In this document: positions 7,753 to 15,517 of the stretch, one piece after another
Layout of the letters: the number at the start of each line of letters is the position of its first letter
Position numbering within the stretch: the stretch's first letter is position 1
Source: a virus
DNA: 39,841 nt
Virus record (IMG/VR): IMGVR_UViG_3300026075_000020
Location: 1 to 39,841 of that record
Direction: 5' to 3' (one strand)
The notes under the pieces: generated by a model
What the model was told of the DNA's origin: nothing
Database searches by the model: none
The model's input: the letters and a program-made list of their open reading frames with translations, nothing else
Position numbers and translations under genes: made by a program

Positions 7753-8273
7753 TGGCTTCGCTCGTCACGCTCGAGGACGCCAAGACGCATCTGCGGGTGG
7801 CGCAGTCGTTCACCGACAACGATCTGGACATCCAGCTCAAGGCGGAATTGGCGAGCGTGGTGATTCTCGACTATCTCAAGTCGCGGGCCAACGTGGTGGC
7901 GACGATCGATGAGTCCTCGGTGGCGGTGGCCTCGGTCATCACCACGGAAGCGGCGCACGGGTTCTCAACCGGGCAGACGGCCGTGATTGTCGGCCATGAG
8001 GACAGCACGCCCGACATCAACGGCTCGTACGTGGTCACGGTGATCGACAGCACGAGCTTTTCAATTCCCGAGACGGTTACCGTGGCCGGCACCGGTGGCA
8101 CGGCGACCGTGGCGTGGACGGCTGGCACGGTGCCGGGACAGGTCCAGGCGGCGGTGTTGTTGCTCCTGAGCCATCTCTACGAGAACCGCGGCGAAGAGAT
8201 GAAGACCGATGACGCGTTGTGGCTGGCGATTGGCCGGCTGTTGATGCGGTCGCGTGATCCGGCGTTCGCGTGA
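7752..8273 (+). CDS. Head-tail connector (gp6-like) with an inserted beta domain
   Basis: A 173-residue protein. The two ends fit the head-tail connector family that rings the portal: LVTLEDAKTHLRVAQSFTDND at the N-terminus and the helix VQAAVLLLLSHLYENRGE at residues 131-148. Residues about 52-122 form a separate beta-rich insert (AAHGFSTGQTAVIVG...NGSYVVTVIDSTSFSI) like the small FCCH-type modules often embedded in virion proteins. The family usually has about 100 residues, so the insert explains the extra length. One-base overlap with the previous stop. Confidence 0.8.
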   Translation: MASLVTLEDAKTHLRVAQSFTDNDLDIQLKAELASVVILDYLKSRANVVATIDESSVAVASVITTEAAHGFSTGQTAVIVGHEDSTPDINGSYVVTVIDSTSFSIPETVTVAGTGGTATVAWTAGTVPGQVQAAVLLLLSHLYENRGEEMKTDDALWLAIGRLLMRSRDPAFA

Positions 8274-8614
8274 TGAACATCGGCGCCTTGCGGCATCGGG
8301 TGACGCTCTTGACCCCAGGGACACCGATTCCGGACGGGGATGGGGGCTATACGGAGACGTGGACCACGCTCGGGTCACGGGTGCCGGCGGCCGTGGAACC
8401 GGCCACGGCACGGTCGCTCGAGCGGATTGCGGCGAATACGGTCACGTCGACGGCCAGTCATCTGGTGACGCTGCGGTATCTCTCGGGAGTCACGACGAAG
8501 ACGCGGCTGACGTTTCACGACACGACGGATCGGACGTTCTCGGTGACGGGCACGCATGACGAAGAAGAACGCCACGAGTCGCTGGTGTTGGAATGCACGG
8601 AGGACGTGCCGTGA
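8273..8614 (+). CDS. Head closure / head-tail adaptor protein
   Basis: A 113-residue protein with the pattern of the SPP1 gp16/HK97 gp7-like family that plugs the filled head: GALRHRVTLLTP at the N-terminus, a YTETWTTLGSRVPAAVEP strand block, and the ERIAANT...HLVTLRYLSGVTTKTRL core. ATG 8273 overlaps the connector stop by one base; a GTG one codon earlier is in frame. The gene order connector, closure, gp10, terminator is the standard neck order. Confidence 0.85.
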   Translation: MNIGALRHRVTLLTPGTPIPDGDGGYTETWTTLGSRVPAAVEPATARSLERIAANTVTSTASHLVTLRYLSGVTTKTRLTFHDTTDRTFSVTGTHDEEERHESLVLECTEDVP

Positions 8615-9027
8615 GTAGTCGTCTGGTGTTCGATGGTCTGGCAGAGCTCCGGGAACAGCTCCGGAACTTGCCGTCTGACCTGACGGCCGAGGCGACTCAC
8701 GAAGTGGAAGGCGCCGCGAACGGGGCCGCGGCGGAGATCAAGCGGGCCTATCCGGTGCGAACGGGCAATCTGCGGGACGGCGTGATTGTCACGCATGTGA
8801 ACCAGGGGAAGTACGCTGCGGGCGCCCTGGTGAAGAACACGTCCAAGCATGCGTTTATTTTCGAGAACGGGACGCAGACGCGGCACAACGACCTCGGCGC
8901 GAATCGAGGCGCGATGCCTCCGGGCAACGTGTTCATCCCGGCGGCGATCCGGGCACGGCGTCTGATGTACGAAAAGCTCAAGGCCATCGTGGCGCGGGCA
9001 GGCTTCACCGTGAGCGGCGATGTCTGA
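8611..9027 (+). CDS. HK97 gp10-like neck/tail component
   Basis: A 138-residue protein with family features: GLAELREQLRNLPSDL at the start, then GAAAEIKRAYPVRTGNLRDGV (the conserved 'P.rTG.Lr.si' motif), HAFIFENGTQTR and 'VFIPAA'. Such proteins join the head-closure ring to the tail. The GTG at 8611 is preferred over the ATG at 8593 because GGAGGA (8599-8604) lies six bases upstream of it and the GTG overlaps the previous stop by four bases, as for most genes here. Confidence 0.85.
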   Translation: MSSRLVFDGLAELREQLRNLPSDLTAEATHEVEGAANGAAAEIKRAYPVRTGNLRDGVIVTHVNQGKYAAGALVKNTSKHAFIFENGTQTRHNDLGANRGAMPPGNVFIPAAIRARRLMYEKLKAIVARAGFTVSGDV

Positions 9028-9442
9028 CAGTTCGGCAGTCGATGCCGCGGTCATTACCAGGCTCTTGAATGACGCCACGTTGGCCGCGCTGATGCCAGAC
9101 GGGGTGTGGTGGGACGTTGCGGCCTCGGGCAAGACGCGGTTCGTGATCGTCTCGCTGGTGATTCATTTCGATGAGGACCAGATGCCCGGCACGACGGTGT
9201 TCGAGGACGTGACGTATCTGGTCAAGGCCGTGGAGCTCTCGACGTCGAGCGCGAACATCCAGGCCGCGGCGGCACGGATCCAGGAGCTCTTGCACGGGGC
9301 GACGTTCTCGGTGACGGGCTACGGGCTGATGAGCAGCCAACGTGTCGAGCGGGTCAGGTTCACGGAAGTGTCCGACGACGACAAAGACCAGCGGTGGCAA
9401 CACCGCGGAGGCAGATACAAGGTGATGGTGGCGCCGGTATGA
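9020..9442 (+). CDS. Tail terminator / tail completion protein
   Basis: A 140-residue protein. The pattern AVITRLLNDATLAALMPDGVWWDVA followed by 'TRFVIVSLVIHFDED' and 'TYLVKAVELSTSSANIQAAAARIQELL' matches small tail-completion proteins (DUF3168-like/gpU-like), which cap the tail tube and dock it to the neck. It overlaps the gp10 gene by eight bases and ends in an ATGA overlap with a methyltransferase. In a standard phage the next gene would be the major tail protein. Here a modification cassette of 1.8 kb has been inserted. Confidence 0.8.
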   Translation: MSDSSAVDAAVITRLLNDATLAALMPDGVWWDVAASGKTRFVIVSLVIHFDEDQMPGTTVFEDVTYLVKAVELSTSSANIQAAAARIQELLHGATFSVTGYGLMSSQRVERVRFTEVSDDDKDQRWQHRGGRYKVMVAPV

Positions 9443-10071
9443 AGCGGGACGTCTTGCTGTACGGGCTGAGTCAGTCGCTCCCGGCTGCACAGTTGCTGCA
9501 ATGGGCACAGACGACCCCAGGCCTGCACGAGATCCCCTGCCCGGACTTCCATCGGCTTCAGTTGGAGCATTGGATCTGGTCCAACCGTGAGGCGTTGGGC
9601 ACGACCATTCTGGACGTCGGGGTCTATTACCCGCGGCGCTGGCTGGGGGATGGCTACGTCACGGTCGGAGAGCACGAGGAAGACACCAAGGGGGATCTGC
9701 TCGCGTTGCCGTTTCACGAGGACGCCTTCGACGGGATCATCCTGACGGAAGTGCTCGAGCACTGCGCCGATCCGATCCGAGCGGTGGCCGAAGTCCGGCG
9801 GGTGCTGAAGCCAGGCGGGTTGTTGCTGGTCACGTCCCCGTTTTTCTGGCCAACGCACGGGATCGAGGGCGAATACAAGGACTACTGGCGGTTTACCCGT
9901 CAGGGCTGGGAGTTATTGCTCCAGGCGTTCGCGGACGTCGAGATTGTGGCCTGTGGCTGGACGGATGAAGGCGCGGCGGCCTACGACTTCATGCGGCGGT
10001 TCGAGTGCCAAGGGTTCATGAGTCAGACGGAAGCCACGACGGGCTACCTCTGCACGGCACGGAAGCCATGA
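9439..10071 (+). CDS. SAM-dependent methyltransferase (type 11-like)
   Basis: A 210-residue enzyme of the class I methyltransferase fold. It shows TILDVGVYYPRRW (degenerate glycine loop, motif I), KGDLLALPFHEDAFDGIILT (motifs II-III), EVLEHCADPIRAVAEVRRVL and KPGGLLLVTSPFFWP (motif V), all typical of Methyltransf_11. The ATG overlaps the tail-terminator stop, and its own stop overlaps the next glycosyltransferase (ATGA). It is expected to methylate a small molecule or sugar rather than DNA, since no NPPY or SPPY catalytic motif is present. It likely acts together with the following glycosyltransferase. Confidence 0.82.
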   Translation: MKRDVLLYGLSQSLPAAQLLQWAQTTPGLHEIPCPDFHRLQLEHWIWSNREALGTTILDVGVYYPRRWLGDGYVTVGEHEEDTKGDLLALPFHEDAFDGIILTEVLEHCADPIRAVAEVRRVLKPGGLLLVTSPFFWPTHGIEGEYKDYWRFTRQGWELLLQAFADVEIVACGWTDEGAAAYDFMRRFECQGFMSQTEATTGYLCTARKP

Positions 10072-11210
10072 AGCTGTTGCTGTTGCATCCGGGGGCGAGT
10101 TGGGCCACGGCCGACGTGGCGATCGGGCTGCACTACGGGCTGAAGTATCACGGCGCACAGATCGTCAACTTCCGACTCGATCAGCGGATCACGTTTGCTC
10201 ACAAGACGCTCCATGTGATGTGGCGGCACAAGGCGAAGGTGGATCCGGACCTGCCGAAGCCGACGCGAGCGGACGTGATGTATCAGGCCGGCGTCGGCGC
10301 GCTCGAAATGGCGCTCAGGGAAAAGGTCGATGCGGTCGTCGTGGTCAGCGGGATGTTGCTGCACCCGGATGTCGTGATCCTGATGAAGCGAGCGGGCCTT
10401 CGTGTGGTGGTGCTCTTCACCGAGTCGCCGTACGACATGGAGAAAGAGCTCAAGTTCGCGGCGATGGTCGATGGCTGCTGGACGAATGAACGGACAGCCG
10501 TCGAGGCGTTCCAGAAGGTGAACCCGAACAGCGGGTACCTGCCGCACGCGTGGCATCCGGAGCGGCACGTCACCGAGCGCGACGATGACGATCAGGTCGA
10601 AGCGCATGACGTGGTGTTTGTCGGGACGGGATTCCACGAACGGGTGACGTGGTTCAACAGCATCGACTGGACCGGCATCGATCTGGGGCTGTACGGGAAT
10701 TGGAAAGGGCTCGGGCTCTCCAAGCAGTTGAAGAAGTGCCTGCGTGGTGATTGTCTGAGCAATGACAAGACGGCGGCGCTCTATCGGCGGGCGAAGGTTG
10801 GGTTGAATCTCTATCGGCAGTCGATGGGGTGGGGGAAAGGCGCTCCGCTTCTCACGGCTACCGCGGCGGAGTCCTTGAGCCCAAGAGCCTACGAGCTCGC
10901 GGCGTGTGGCGTGTTTCATTTGAGCAGTTACCGATCGGAAGTCACGGAAGTGTTCGGGGATCTCGTCCCGACGTTCACGACACCGACCGAAGCGGCGGCG
11001 TTGATTCGTCTCTGGCTGGGGGATCCAGCAGGACGGGCGCGCATTGCCGAACAGTTACCGGCCCGCGTGGCTGAGATGTCCTGGGTATCACGAGCAGCAA
11101 CGGTCCTCGGGGACTTGCAACTGCTCACGGGCGCACAGCCAGCACCTGACATCACCGCGGCGAGGTCTCACGACTTCGATGCCAGGTTACTCGGGGCCGC
11201 CGGAGGGTAA
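10068..11210 (+). CDS. Glycosyltransferase, GT-B type (CgeB / Glyco_trans_1_2-like)
   Basis: A 380-residue protein with two Rossmann-like halves. The N-terminal half has MKLLLLHPGASW and ADVMYQAGVGALEMALREK, then VVVVSGMLL. The C-terminal half has HDVVFVGTGFHERV and the diagnostic AYELAACGVFHLSSYRSE...FGD, which is the nucleotide-sugar-binding end of CgeB-like and family-4-like transferases. It follows the methyltransferase with ATGA overlap and lies just before the major tail gene. By position it could glycosylate the tail tube or neck. It is unrelated in fold to the GT-A enzyme at 4258. Confidence 0.8.
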   Translation: MKLLLLHPGASWATADVAIGLHYGLKYHGAQIVNFRLDQRITFAHKTLHVMWRHKAKVDPDLPKPTRADVMYQAGVGALEMALREKVDAVVVVSGMLLHPDVVILMKRAGLRVVVLFTESPYDMEKELKFAAMVDGCWTNERTAVEAFQKVNPNSGYLPHAWHPERHVTERDDDDQVEAHDVVFVGTGFHERVTWFNSIDWTGIDLGLYGNWKGLGLSKQLKKCLRGDCLSNDKTAALYRRAKVGLNLYRQSMGWGKGAPLLTATAAESLSPRAYELAACGVFHLSSYRSEVTEVFGDLVPTFTTPTEAAALIRLWLGDPAGRARIAEQLPARVAEMSWVSRAATVLGDLQLLTGAQPAPDITAARSHDFDARLLGAAGG

Positions 11211-11215
11211 CGCAC

Positions 11216-11614
11216 ATGTCAGTTTACGCAGGACGCAAGGGCATGGTCTACATGTCCACCACGGCAGCGGGCGCCGCCTCGGCGGTGCTCCATCTGACGC
11301 AGTGGACGCTCAACCAGACCACCGACAAGATCGAAGTCACGTCGTTCGGGGACGCGAACAAGACGTACGTGCAGGGGCTGAAAGACGTCCAGGGCACGTT
11401 CGCGGGGTTCTTCGATGACGCCGAAACGAAGCCGTTCACGGCGGCGGATTCGGTCGATGGCTGCAAGCTCTATCTCTACCCGTCCACCGACGCGCCGACC
11501 ATCTACTGGTATGGGCCGGCGTGGCTGGACGTCAGCGTGGACACCAGCGTCTCCGCGGCGATTTCCCTGTCGGGGAACTTCGCGGCGAATGGCGCGTGGG
11601 GCAAGAAGCCCTAG
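11216..11614 (+). CDS. Major tail tube protein
   Basis: A 132-residue, beta-rich protein. The patterns 'MYMSTTAAGA...LTQWTLNQTTDKIEVTSFGDANKTYVQGLKDVQGTFAGFFDD' and 'YLYPSTD...YWYGPAWLDVSVDTSVSAAISLSGNF' are characteristic of short major tail proteins of non-contractile phages. A strong ribosome-binding site (GGAGGG at 11202-11207, eight bases upstream) fits a highly expressed protein. It is followed by a small protein, the chaperones and the tape measure, the standard tail order. Possible substrate of the cassette just upstream. Confidence 0.85.
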   Translation: MSVYAGRKGMVYMSTTAAGAASAVLHLTQWTLNQTTDKIEVTSFGDANKTYVQGLKDVQGTFAGFFDDAETKPFTAADSVDGCKLYLYPSTDAPTIYWYGPAWLDVSVDTSVSAAISLSGNFAANGAWGKKP

Positions 11615-11617
11615 TCG

Positions 11618-11860
11618 ATGGTCACGATCACGGGCCAAGCAGCCGAGGTGCGGTGGGGCTACTACACCGCAGCGACTCTTGGCCCGTGGTCACTCGTGGA
11701 TGGGCAGCTCACCGCGATTGTGGTGGATGCCGACACCTATCGGGTCTCGCAGCACCCGTTGGTGTTCGAGGTCACGCGTGCGACAGGCGCATGGACGTGG
11801 CCCTTAACAAGCGTGCAGATTGCTGGGACGACGCTCACCGCGAGTCTCCAGCAGGAGTAA
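11618..11860 (+). CDS. Small beta-rich hypothetical tail-region protein
   Basis: An 80-residue protein with alternating hydrophobic/polar residues (VRWGYYTAATLGPWSL, TYRVSQHPLVFEVTRATGAW) that suggest a beta-sandwich. It lies between the major tail gene and the chaperone, with three bases after the previous stop and no clear ribosome-binding site, so coupling is likely. Phages sometimes carry a second, minor tail or tail-surface protein here. I do not recognise the family. Confidence 0.6.
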   Translation: MVTITGQAAEVRWGYYTAATLGPWSLVDGQLTAIVVDADTYRVSQHPLVFEVTRATGAWTWPLTSVQIAGTTLTASLQQE

Positions 11861-11867
11861 CCGACCG

Positions 11868-12374
11868 ATGTCGAGATCACGTTTCGTCAAGCCCGAAGTC
11901 ACTCGGCTGTATCTGGCCGACGTCCACAAGCGCGAACATCACGCCCTACTCGAGCGTACGGGTGCCGAACAGGCCACACCTGAACAGATTGCTGCGTCTG
12001 AGGCCAAGGTGGCCCAGGCCGTGGAAGACGCCGAGTTCATCGACGTCAAGCGCCGGCTGAACACCGGAGAACAACAGGATATGTTCGCCGTCATGGCGCC
12101 GTTCATGACGCCGAACCAGCCGTTGCAGTTGCAGTCCCGTCAGGTGATGACCGGAAAGGTCGTGGCGTACCTGATCGGCTGGTCGCTGACCGATGACGGC
12201 AAGCCAGTCAAGGTGAGTGCGTCCGCGATCAACAACCTCGACCCGGAGACGTTCCGCGAGATCCGCGAAGCGATCGAGTTCCACGAAGAGAGCGTCGAGA
12301 AGGAATTGGCGGTGGTAAAAAACGGCCAGGGTGGCGCGAGCGTGTCGACGCCACCCTCCGTATCTGTCGCTTGA
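11868..12374 (+). CDS. Tail assembly chaperone, G product
   Basis: A 168-residue protein in the position of lambda gpG, between the major tail and tape-measure genes. The start region SRSRFVKPEVTRLYLADVHK, the 'KRRLNTGEQQDMFAVMAP' block and the acidic helical end before the frameshift site fit this fast-evolving family, which coats the tape measure during tail polymerisation. Near its 3' end (12317-12323) lies a canonical A AAA AAC slippery heptamer in the correct phase. Most ribosomes would make this short form; a minority would shift to the T extension. ATG 11868 is chosen as the first start after the previous stop. Confidence 0.8.
   Translation: MSRSRFVKPEVTRLYLADVHKREHHALLERTGAEQATPEQIAASEAKVAQAVEDAEFIDVKRRLNTGEQQDMFAVMAPFMTPNQPLQLQSRQVMTGKVVAYLIGWSLTDDGKPVKVSASAINNLDPETFREIREAIEFHEESVEKELAVVKNGQGGASVSTPPSVSVA
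12317..12356 (+). promoter_or_regulatory. Programmed -1 frameshift signal (slippery site plus stem-loop)
   Basis: AAAAAAC at 12317-12323 is read as gtA AAA AAC in the G frame, the exact X XXY YYZ phase. Five bases later a perfect eight-base-pair stem starts: GGGTGGCG (12329-12336) pairs with CGCCACCC (12349-12356), loop 12 bases. This matches the known arrangement of tail-chaperone frameshift signals. Confidence 0.85.
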
Positions 12375-12469
12375 TGCACGGTTGGAAGTACGAGTGGGTC
12401 GATGAGTTACCGCCCGAGGTGTACGAAGTGCTGGTGGATATGCTGAACCGGGATCAGGAGAAGCGGTAG
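12323..12469 (+). CDS. Tail assembly chaperone, T extension (-1 frame; G-T fusion)
   Basis: After a -1 slip at 12317-12323 the ribosome reads 48 further codons without a stop until TAG at 12467-12469. This gives a fusion of about 200 residues with the G part. The extension contains RICRLMHGWKYEWVDELPP and EVYEVLVDMLN, an aromatic, helical segment as in other T domains, which recruit tail tube subunits. An ATG at 12374 in the same frame could start a 31-residue peptide, but the slippery heptamer makes fusion the better reading. The tape-measure ATG follows directly at 12470. Confidence 0.8.
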   Translation, partial: RPGWRERVDATLRICRLMHGWKYEWVDELPPEVYEVLVDMLNRDQEKR

Positions 12470-15400
12470 ATGGCGATTACCGCCAAGTTTGCCGCGGACT
12501 TCACGAGCTTTTTCACGGCGGTCCAGAAGGCCGAAGTGGAGCTGAAGTCGCTCGACTCTGGCGCCGGGGCGGTGGCGAAGTCTCTTGATCGGATGGTGAA
12601 CAGCTTCACCGGACAGAAGGTCATCAAGGACGCCACGCTGATGGCGGAAGCCGTCCAGCGGATTGGGGGGGCGGCGAACCTCACGGAGAACGAACAGGCC
12701 AAGGTCAATAAGACCGTGACCGAGGCGATCGAGAAATACAAGGCGCTCGGGCAAGTTGCCCCTAAGGCACTGACGGACATGGCGGCGGCCACGGCAAAGG
12801 CTGAGAAGCCGATGTCGACGCTCAATACCACCATCAAGCAAGTCGGCACAACGCTCCTGGCGGCGTTCAGTATCCGGGCGATCTCTGGCGCGGTCACATC
12901 GTTCACCGAGTTCACTGGCAAGATCACCGACCTGTCTGCGAAGACGGGCATCAGCACCACGGAGCTCCAGAAGCTGAAGTATGCCGCGGAGCTCAGTGGT
13001 GGATCACTGGATGGCGTGACGACGGCGATCGGGAAGATGGCGAAGAACCTCGTGGAAGGGGACTCGTCCGCCGTGGAAGCAATGAAGCGGCTCGGGCTGA
13101 ACATCAACGACATCCGCCAGCAGGAACCGGGCAAAGCGTTCGCCACGATTGCCGACGCCATCGGGCAGATCCCGAATCCGATGGAGCGGTCCACGATTGC
13201 CATGCAGTTGTTCGGCAAGAGCGGGGCCGAATTGCTGCCGATGATCACCGGGGGGATGACCGACGCGATGCAGGCGGCGGAACGGCTCGGGATCGTGATG
13301 GACGAAGAGACGGTGGCCGCGGGCGATCGGCTCGGAGATACGTTCACCACGCTCCAGGCGGTCGGTCAGGGCGTGATCGGGAAAGTCCTGACGCCGATGC
13401 TGCCGGCGATCCAGTTGGTCGCTGATGCGATGACGAAGATGGGCGACGTCGTGACCTGGTTGCAAAACCTGTTTACGTCGTTCGTCACGCATGTCATCAA
13501 GGCGATCAAGGGGCTGCTCGATACCGTGGTGGCGGTGACTGAGTTTACGGCGTCTCTGCCATTGCTGGGGCGTGCGCTCGGGGAGTCGGATAAGGCCGCG
13601 CTGGCCTCTGCTAAAACGTGGTCGATCTGGCTCGATGACATGGCGAAGGGCATGGACGTCGTGGTCCCGAAAGCCACGAAGGCGACGGGGAATCTCAAGA
13701 CGGCCGTGGGGCTGCTGACGGATGAGCAAAAGCAGGGTGCGAAGGCGTCCAAGGAACACGCGCAAGCGATCGCTCAGGAAGCCAAGGAAGTCGTGGCGTC
13801 CTATGCCGCGCTGGTGAAAGGGCTCCAGGACTACAACAAGGCCAACATGGAGGCCCAGCAGGAAGCCCAGCGCACGGGGGTCAAGGTCGCGGACTTTGGC
13901 AAGGTGGTGGAGACCAACCACGCCACGATGCTGGCCTGGCTCGGCGCCATCGGAAAAGGTGTGCCGATCATCAAGGGGCTGGGGGACGAGCTCAAGAAGA
14001 TGGGCGACGTGGTGGACGTCTCGTTCAAACCGTTACCGACGACGTTTGAAGAACTACGCGACAAGGCGGACATGTTCGCCAATTCGCTGAAGCGGTTGGG
14101 ACAGGCCACGGGCGGGATCTTCGGCGGGCTCATCTCGAGTGCGGGGTCGGTCATTGGCGCCTTCGGGGATATGGCCGATGCCACGGACAAGTTCCGCCGG
14201 CTGGCGAAGACGTCCTTCTCCCAGGTCGCCGCCTATTCGATCGACATGGCCTCGTCACTGGTGGGTGTGACCCAGACGGCCATTGGCATCATCGAGGGGC
14301 TGTACGACTCTCTGACGGGCAAGGAAAAGCAAGCGGCGTTGAATGCCCGTGGAGGCTTGCATCAGCTCCAGACGGATGCGGCGCTGGCAGGAACGGCCTT
14401 TAACGACACCACGGAAAAGGCGGCAGGGTTCCGGCGTGAAATGGAACGGCTGGATCTGGCGATTGCGGAGAGCACGGCTCGGATGGAGCGGTACGGCCTG
14501 ACCTGGCGCGATCTTCGGGACGATCTGCGACAGGTCCAGATTGACCAGTTCGCCCGAACACTGATCGTGGACTTCCGGGCGCTGAAGGCGGTCATGGGCG
14601 ACAGCGGGAAGGCCGTCTCTGCGATGGGCGGGGCGATCAGCGAGTTGATTGTGAACGCCGTCAAGGCCGGCTCCAAGATTCCCGCGGCGCTGAAGCCCAT
14701 CATCCAGCAGTTGATCCGCATGGGCGGGCTGACAGAGGACGCCGCACGGGCGATGCTCGGACTCGCTGAAGACACCATGCCGTCGTTGGCCGACATCACC
14801 GATGCGGCGGAGCGGTATGGTCTCACACTCGATCAACTCGGGGGCAAGGTCCAACAGCTCCGGCTAACGGAGACGGCTGATCAAATCGTCAAGGACTTCA
14901 ACACGCTGATCGAGGCGGGGGCGGACGTTGGCGTCGTCATGCTGGCGATGAAGGACAAGGTCCAGGGTCTGGTCACGAATGCCCTGACACTGGGGCTGTC
15001 GCTGCCGGAGTCGATGCGTCCGCTCATCGAGGCGATGATCAAGGCAGGGCTCTTGACGGACGAGTTCGGTGACGTCCTCATGGATACCAGCCGGCTCGAA
15101 TTCGCGAAGCCCTTGTCGGAGCGGTTCGATGAACTGCTCGAGAAGCTGGACGACCTGATCGACGCCTTCAGCAAAGTGGGGACGGCAGCCGAGGAAGGCT
15201 TCGGACGTGCTCGAGGAGCGGCGGAGCGATTGGGGACGGCCATCCCCCGCGGGAGCGGCGGTACCGGCGGGGAGACAGCCCCAGGGGATCCGACGCCACC
15301 GAACCGCAACAACCCGCGGCAGGGGGCGCCCGGACCTGGGGGCGATGACGTGTCCGCGATGGCGGCGTCCATCAGCCGGGTGCCGATCTTGTCTGCGTCG

Positions 15401-15517
15401 GCGGGGATGGGCACGCCGATCGTCATCGTCACGAAGACGTATCTGGACGGCAAGGAAGTAGCCGAGTCCGTCGTCCCGCATCTGACCGACGTCGTTCAAA
15501 GTTACGGGGCGTCCTAG
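12470..15517 (+). CDS. Tape measure protein
   Basis: At 1015 residues this is the longest gene, and it sits directly after the chaperones. It sets tail length; by the usual 1.5 angstrom per residue the tail would be about 150 nm. The N-terminus is helical and charged. Residues about 140-290 (SAKTGISTTELQKLKYAAELSGGS..., QLFGKSGAELLPMITGG) are the conserved TMP core. Several glycine/alanine hydrophobic stretches (for example GGIFGGLISSAGSVIGAFG) could insert in a membrane during DNA injection. Residues 673-780 and 781-about 885 form a tandem repeat starting ERYGLT. A Gly/Pro-rich linker precedes the last 50 residues. Confidence 0.93.
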   Translation: MAITAKFAADFTSFFTAVQKAEVELKSLDSGAGAVAKSLDRMVNSFTGQKVIKDATLMAEAVQRIGGAANLTENEQAKVNKTVTEAIEKYKALGQVAPKALTDMAAATAKAEKPMSTLNTTIKQVGTTLLAAFSIRAISGAVTSFTEFTGKITDLSAKTGISTTELQKLKYAAELSGGSLDGVTTAIGKMAKNLVEGDSSAVEAMKRLGLNINDIRQQEPGKAFATIADAIGQIPNPMERSTIAMQLFGKSGAELLPMITGGMTDAMQAAERLGIVMDEETVAAGDRLGDTFTTLQAVGQGVIGKVLTPMLPAIQLVADAMTKMGDVVTWLQNLFTSFVTHVIKAIKGLLDTVVAVTEFTASLPLLGRALGESDKAALASAKTWSIWLDDMAKGMDVVVPKATKATGNLKTAVGLLTDEQKQGAKASKEHAQAIAQEAKEVVASYAALVKGLQDYNKANMEAQQEAQRTGVKVADFGKVVETNHATMLAWLGAIGKGVPIIKGLGDELKKMGDVVDVSFKPLPTTFEELRDKADMFANSLKRLGQATGGIFGGLISSAGSVIGAFGDMADATDKFRRLAKTSFSQVAAYSIDMASSLVGVTQTAIGIIEGLYDSLTGKEKQAALNARGGLHQLQTDAALAGTAFNDTTEKAAGFRREMERLDLAIAESTARMERYGLTWRDLRDDLRQVQIDQFARTLIVDFRALKAVMGDSGKAVSAMGGAISELIVNAVKAGSKIPAALKPIIQQLIRMGGLTEDAARAMLGLAEDTMPSLADITDAAERYGLTLDQLGGKVQQLRLTETADQIVKDFNTLIEAGADVGVVMLAMKDKVQGLVTNALTLGLSLPESMRPLIEAMIKAGLLTDEFGDVLMDTSRLEFAKPLSERFDELLEKLDDLIDAFSKVGTAAEEGFGRARGAAERLGTAIPRGSGGTGGETAPGDPTPPNRNNPRQGAPGPGGDDVSAMAASISRVPILSASAGMGTPIVIVTKTYLDGKEVAESVVPHLTDVVQSYGAS

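Noticed and set aside
12407-13921. Long minus-strand frames opposite the tape measure gene (298 and 305 codons).
   Set aside because: Composition is that of an antisense shadow, no ribosome-binding sites, and the plus-strand frame is a clear tape measure protein.
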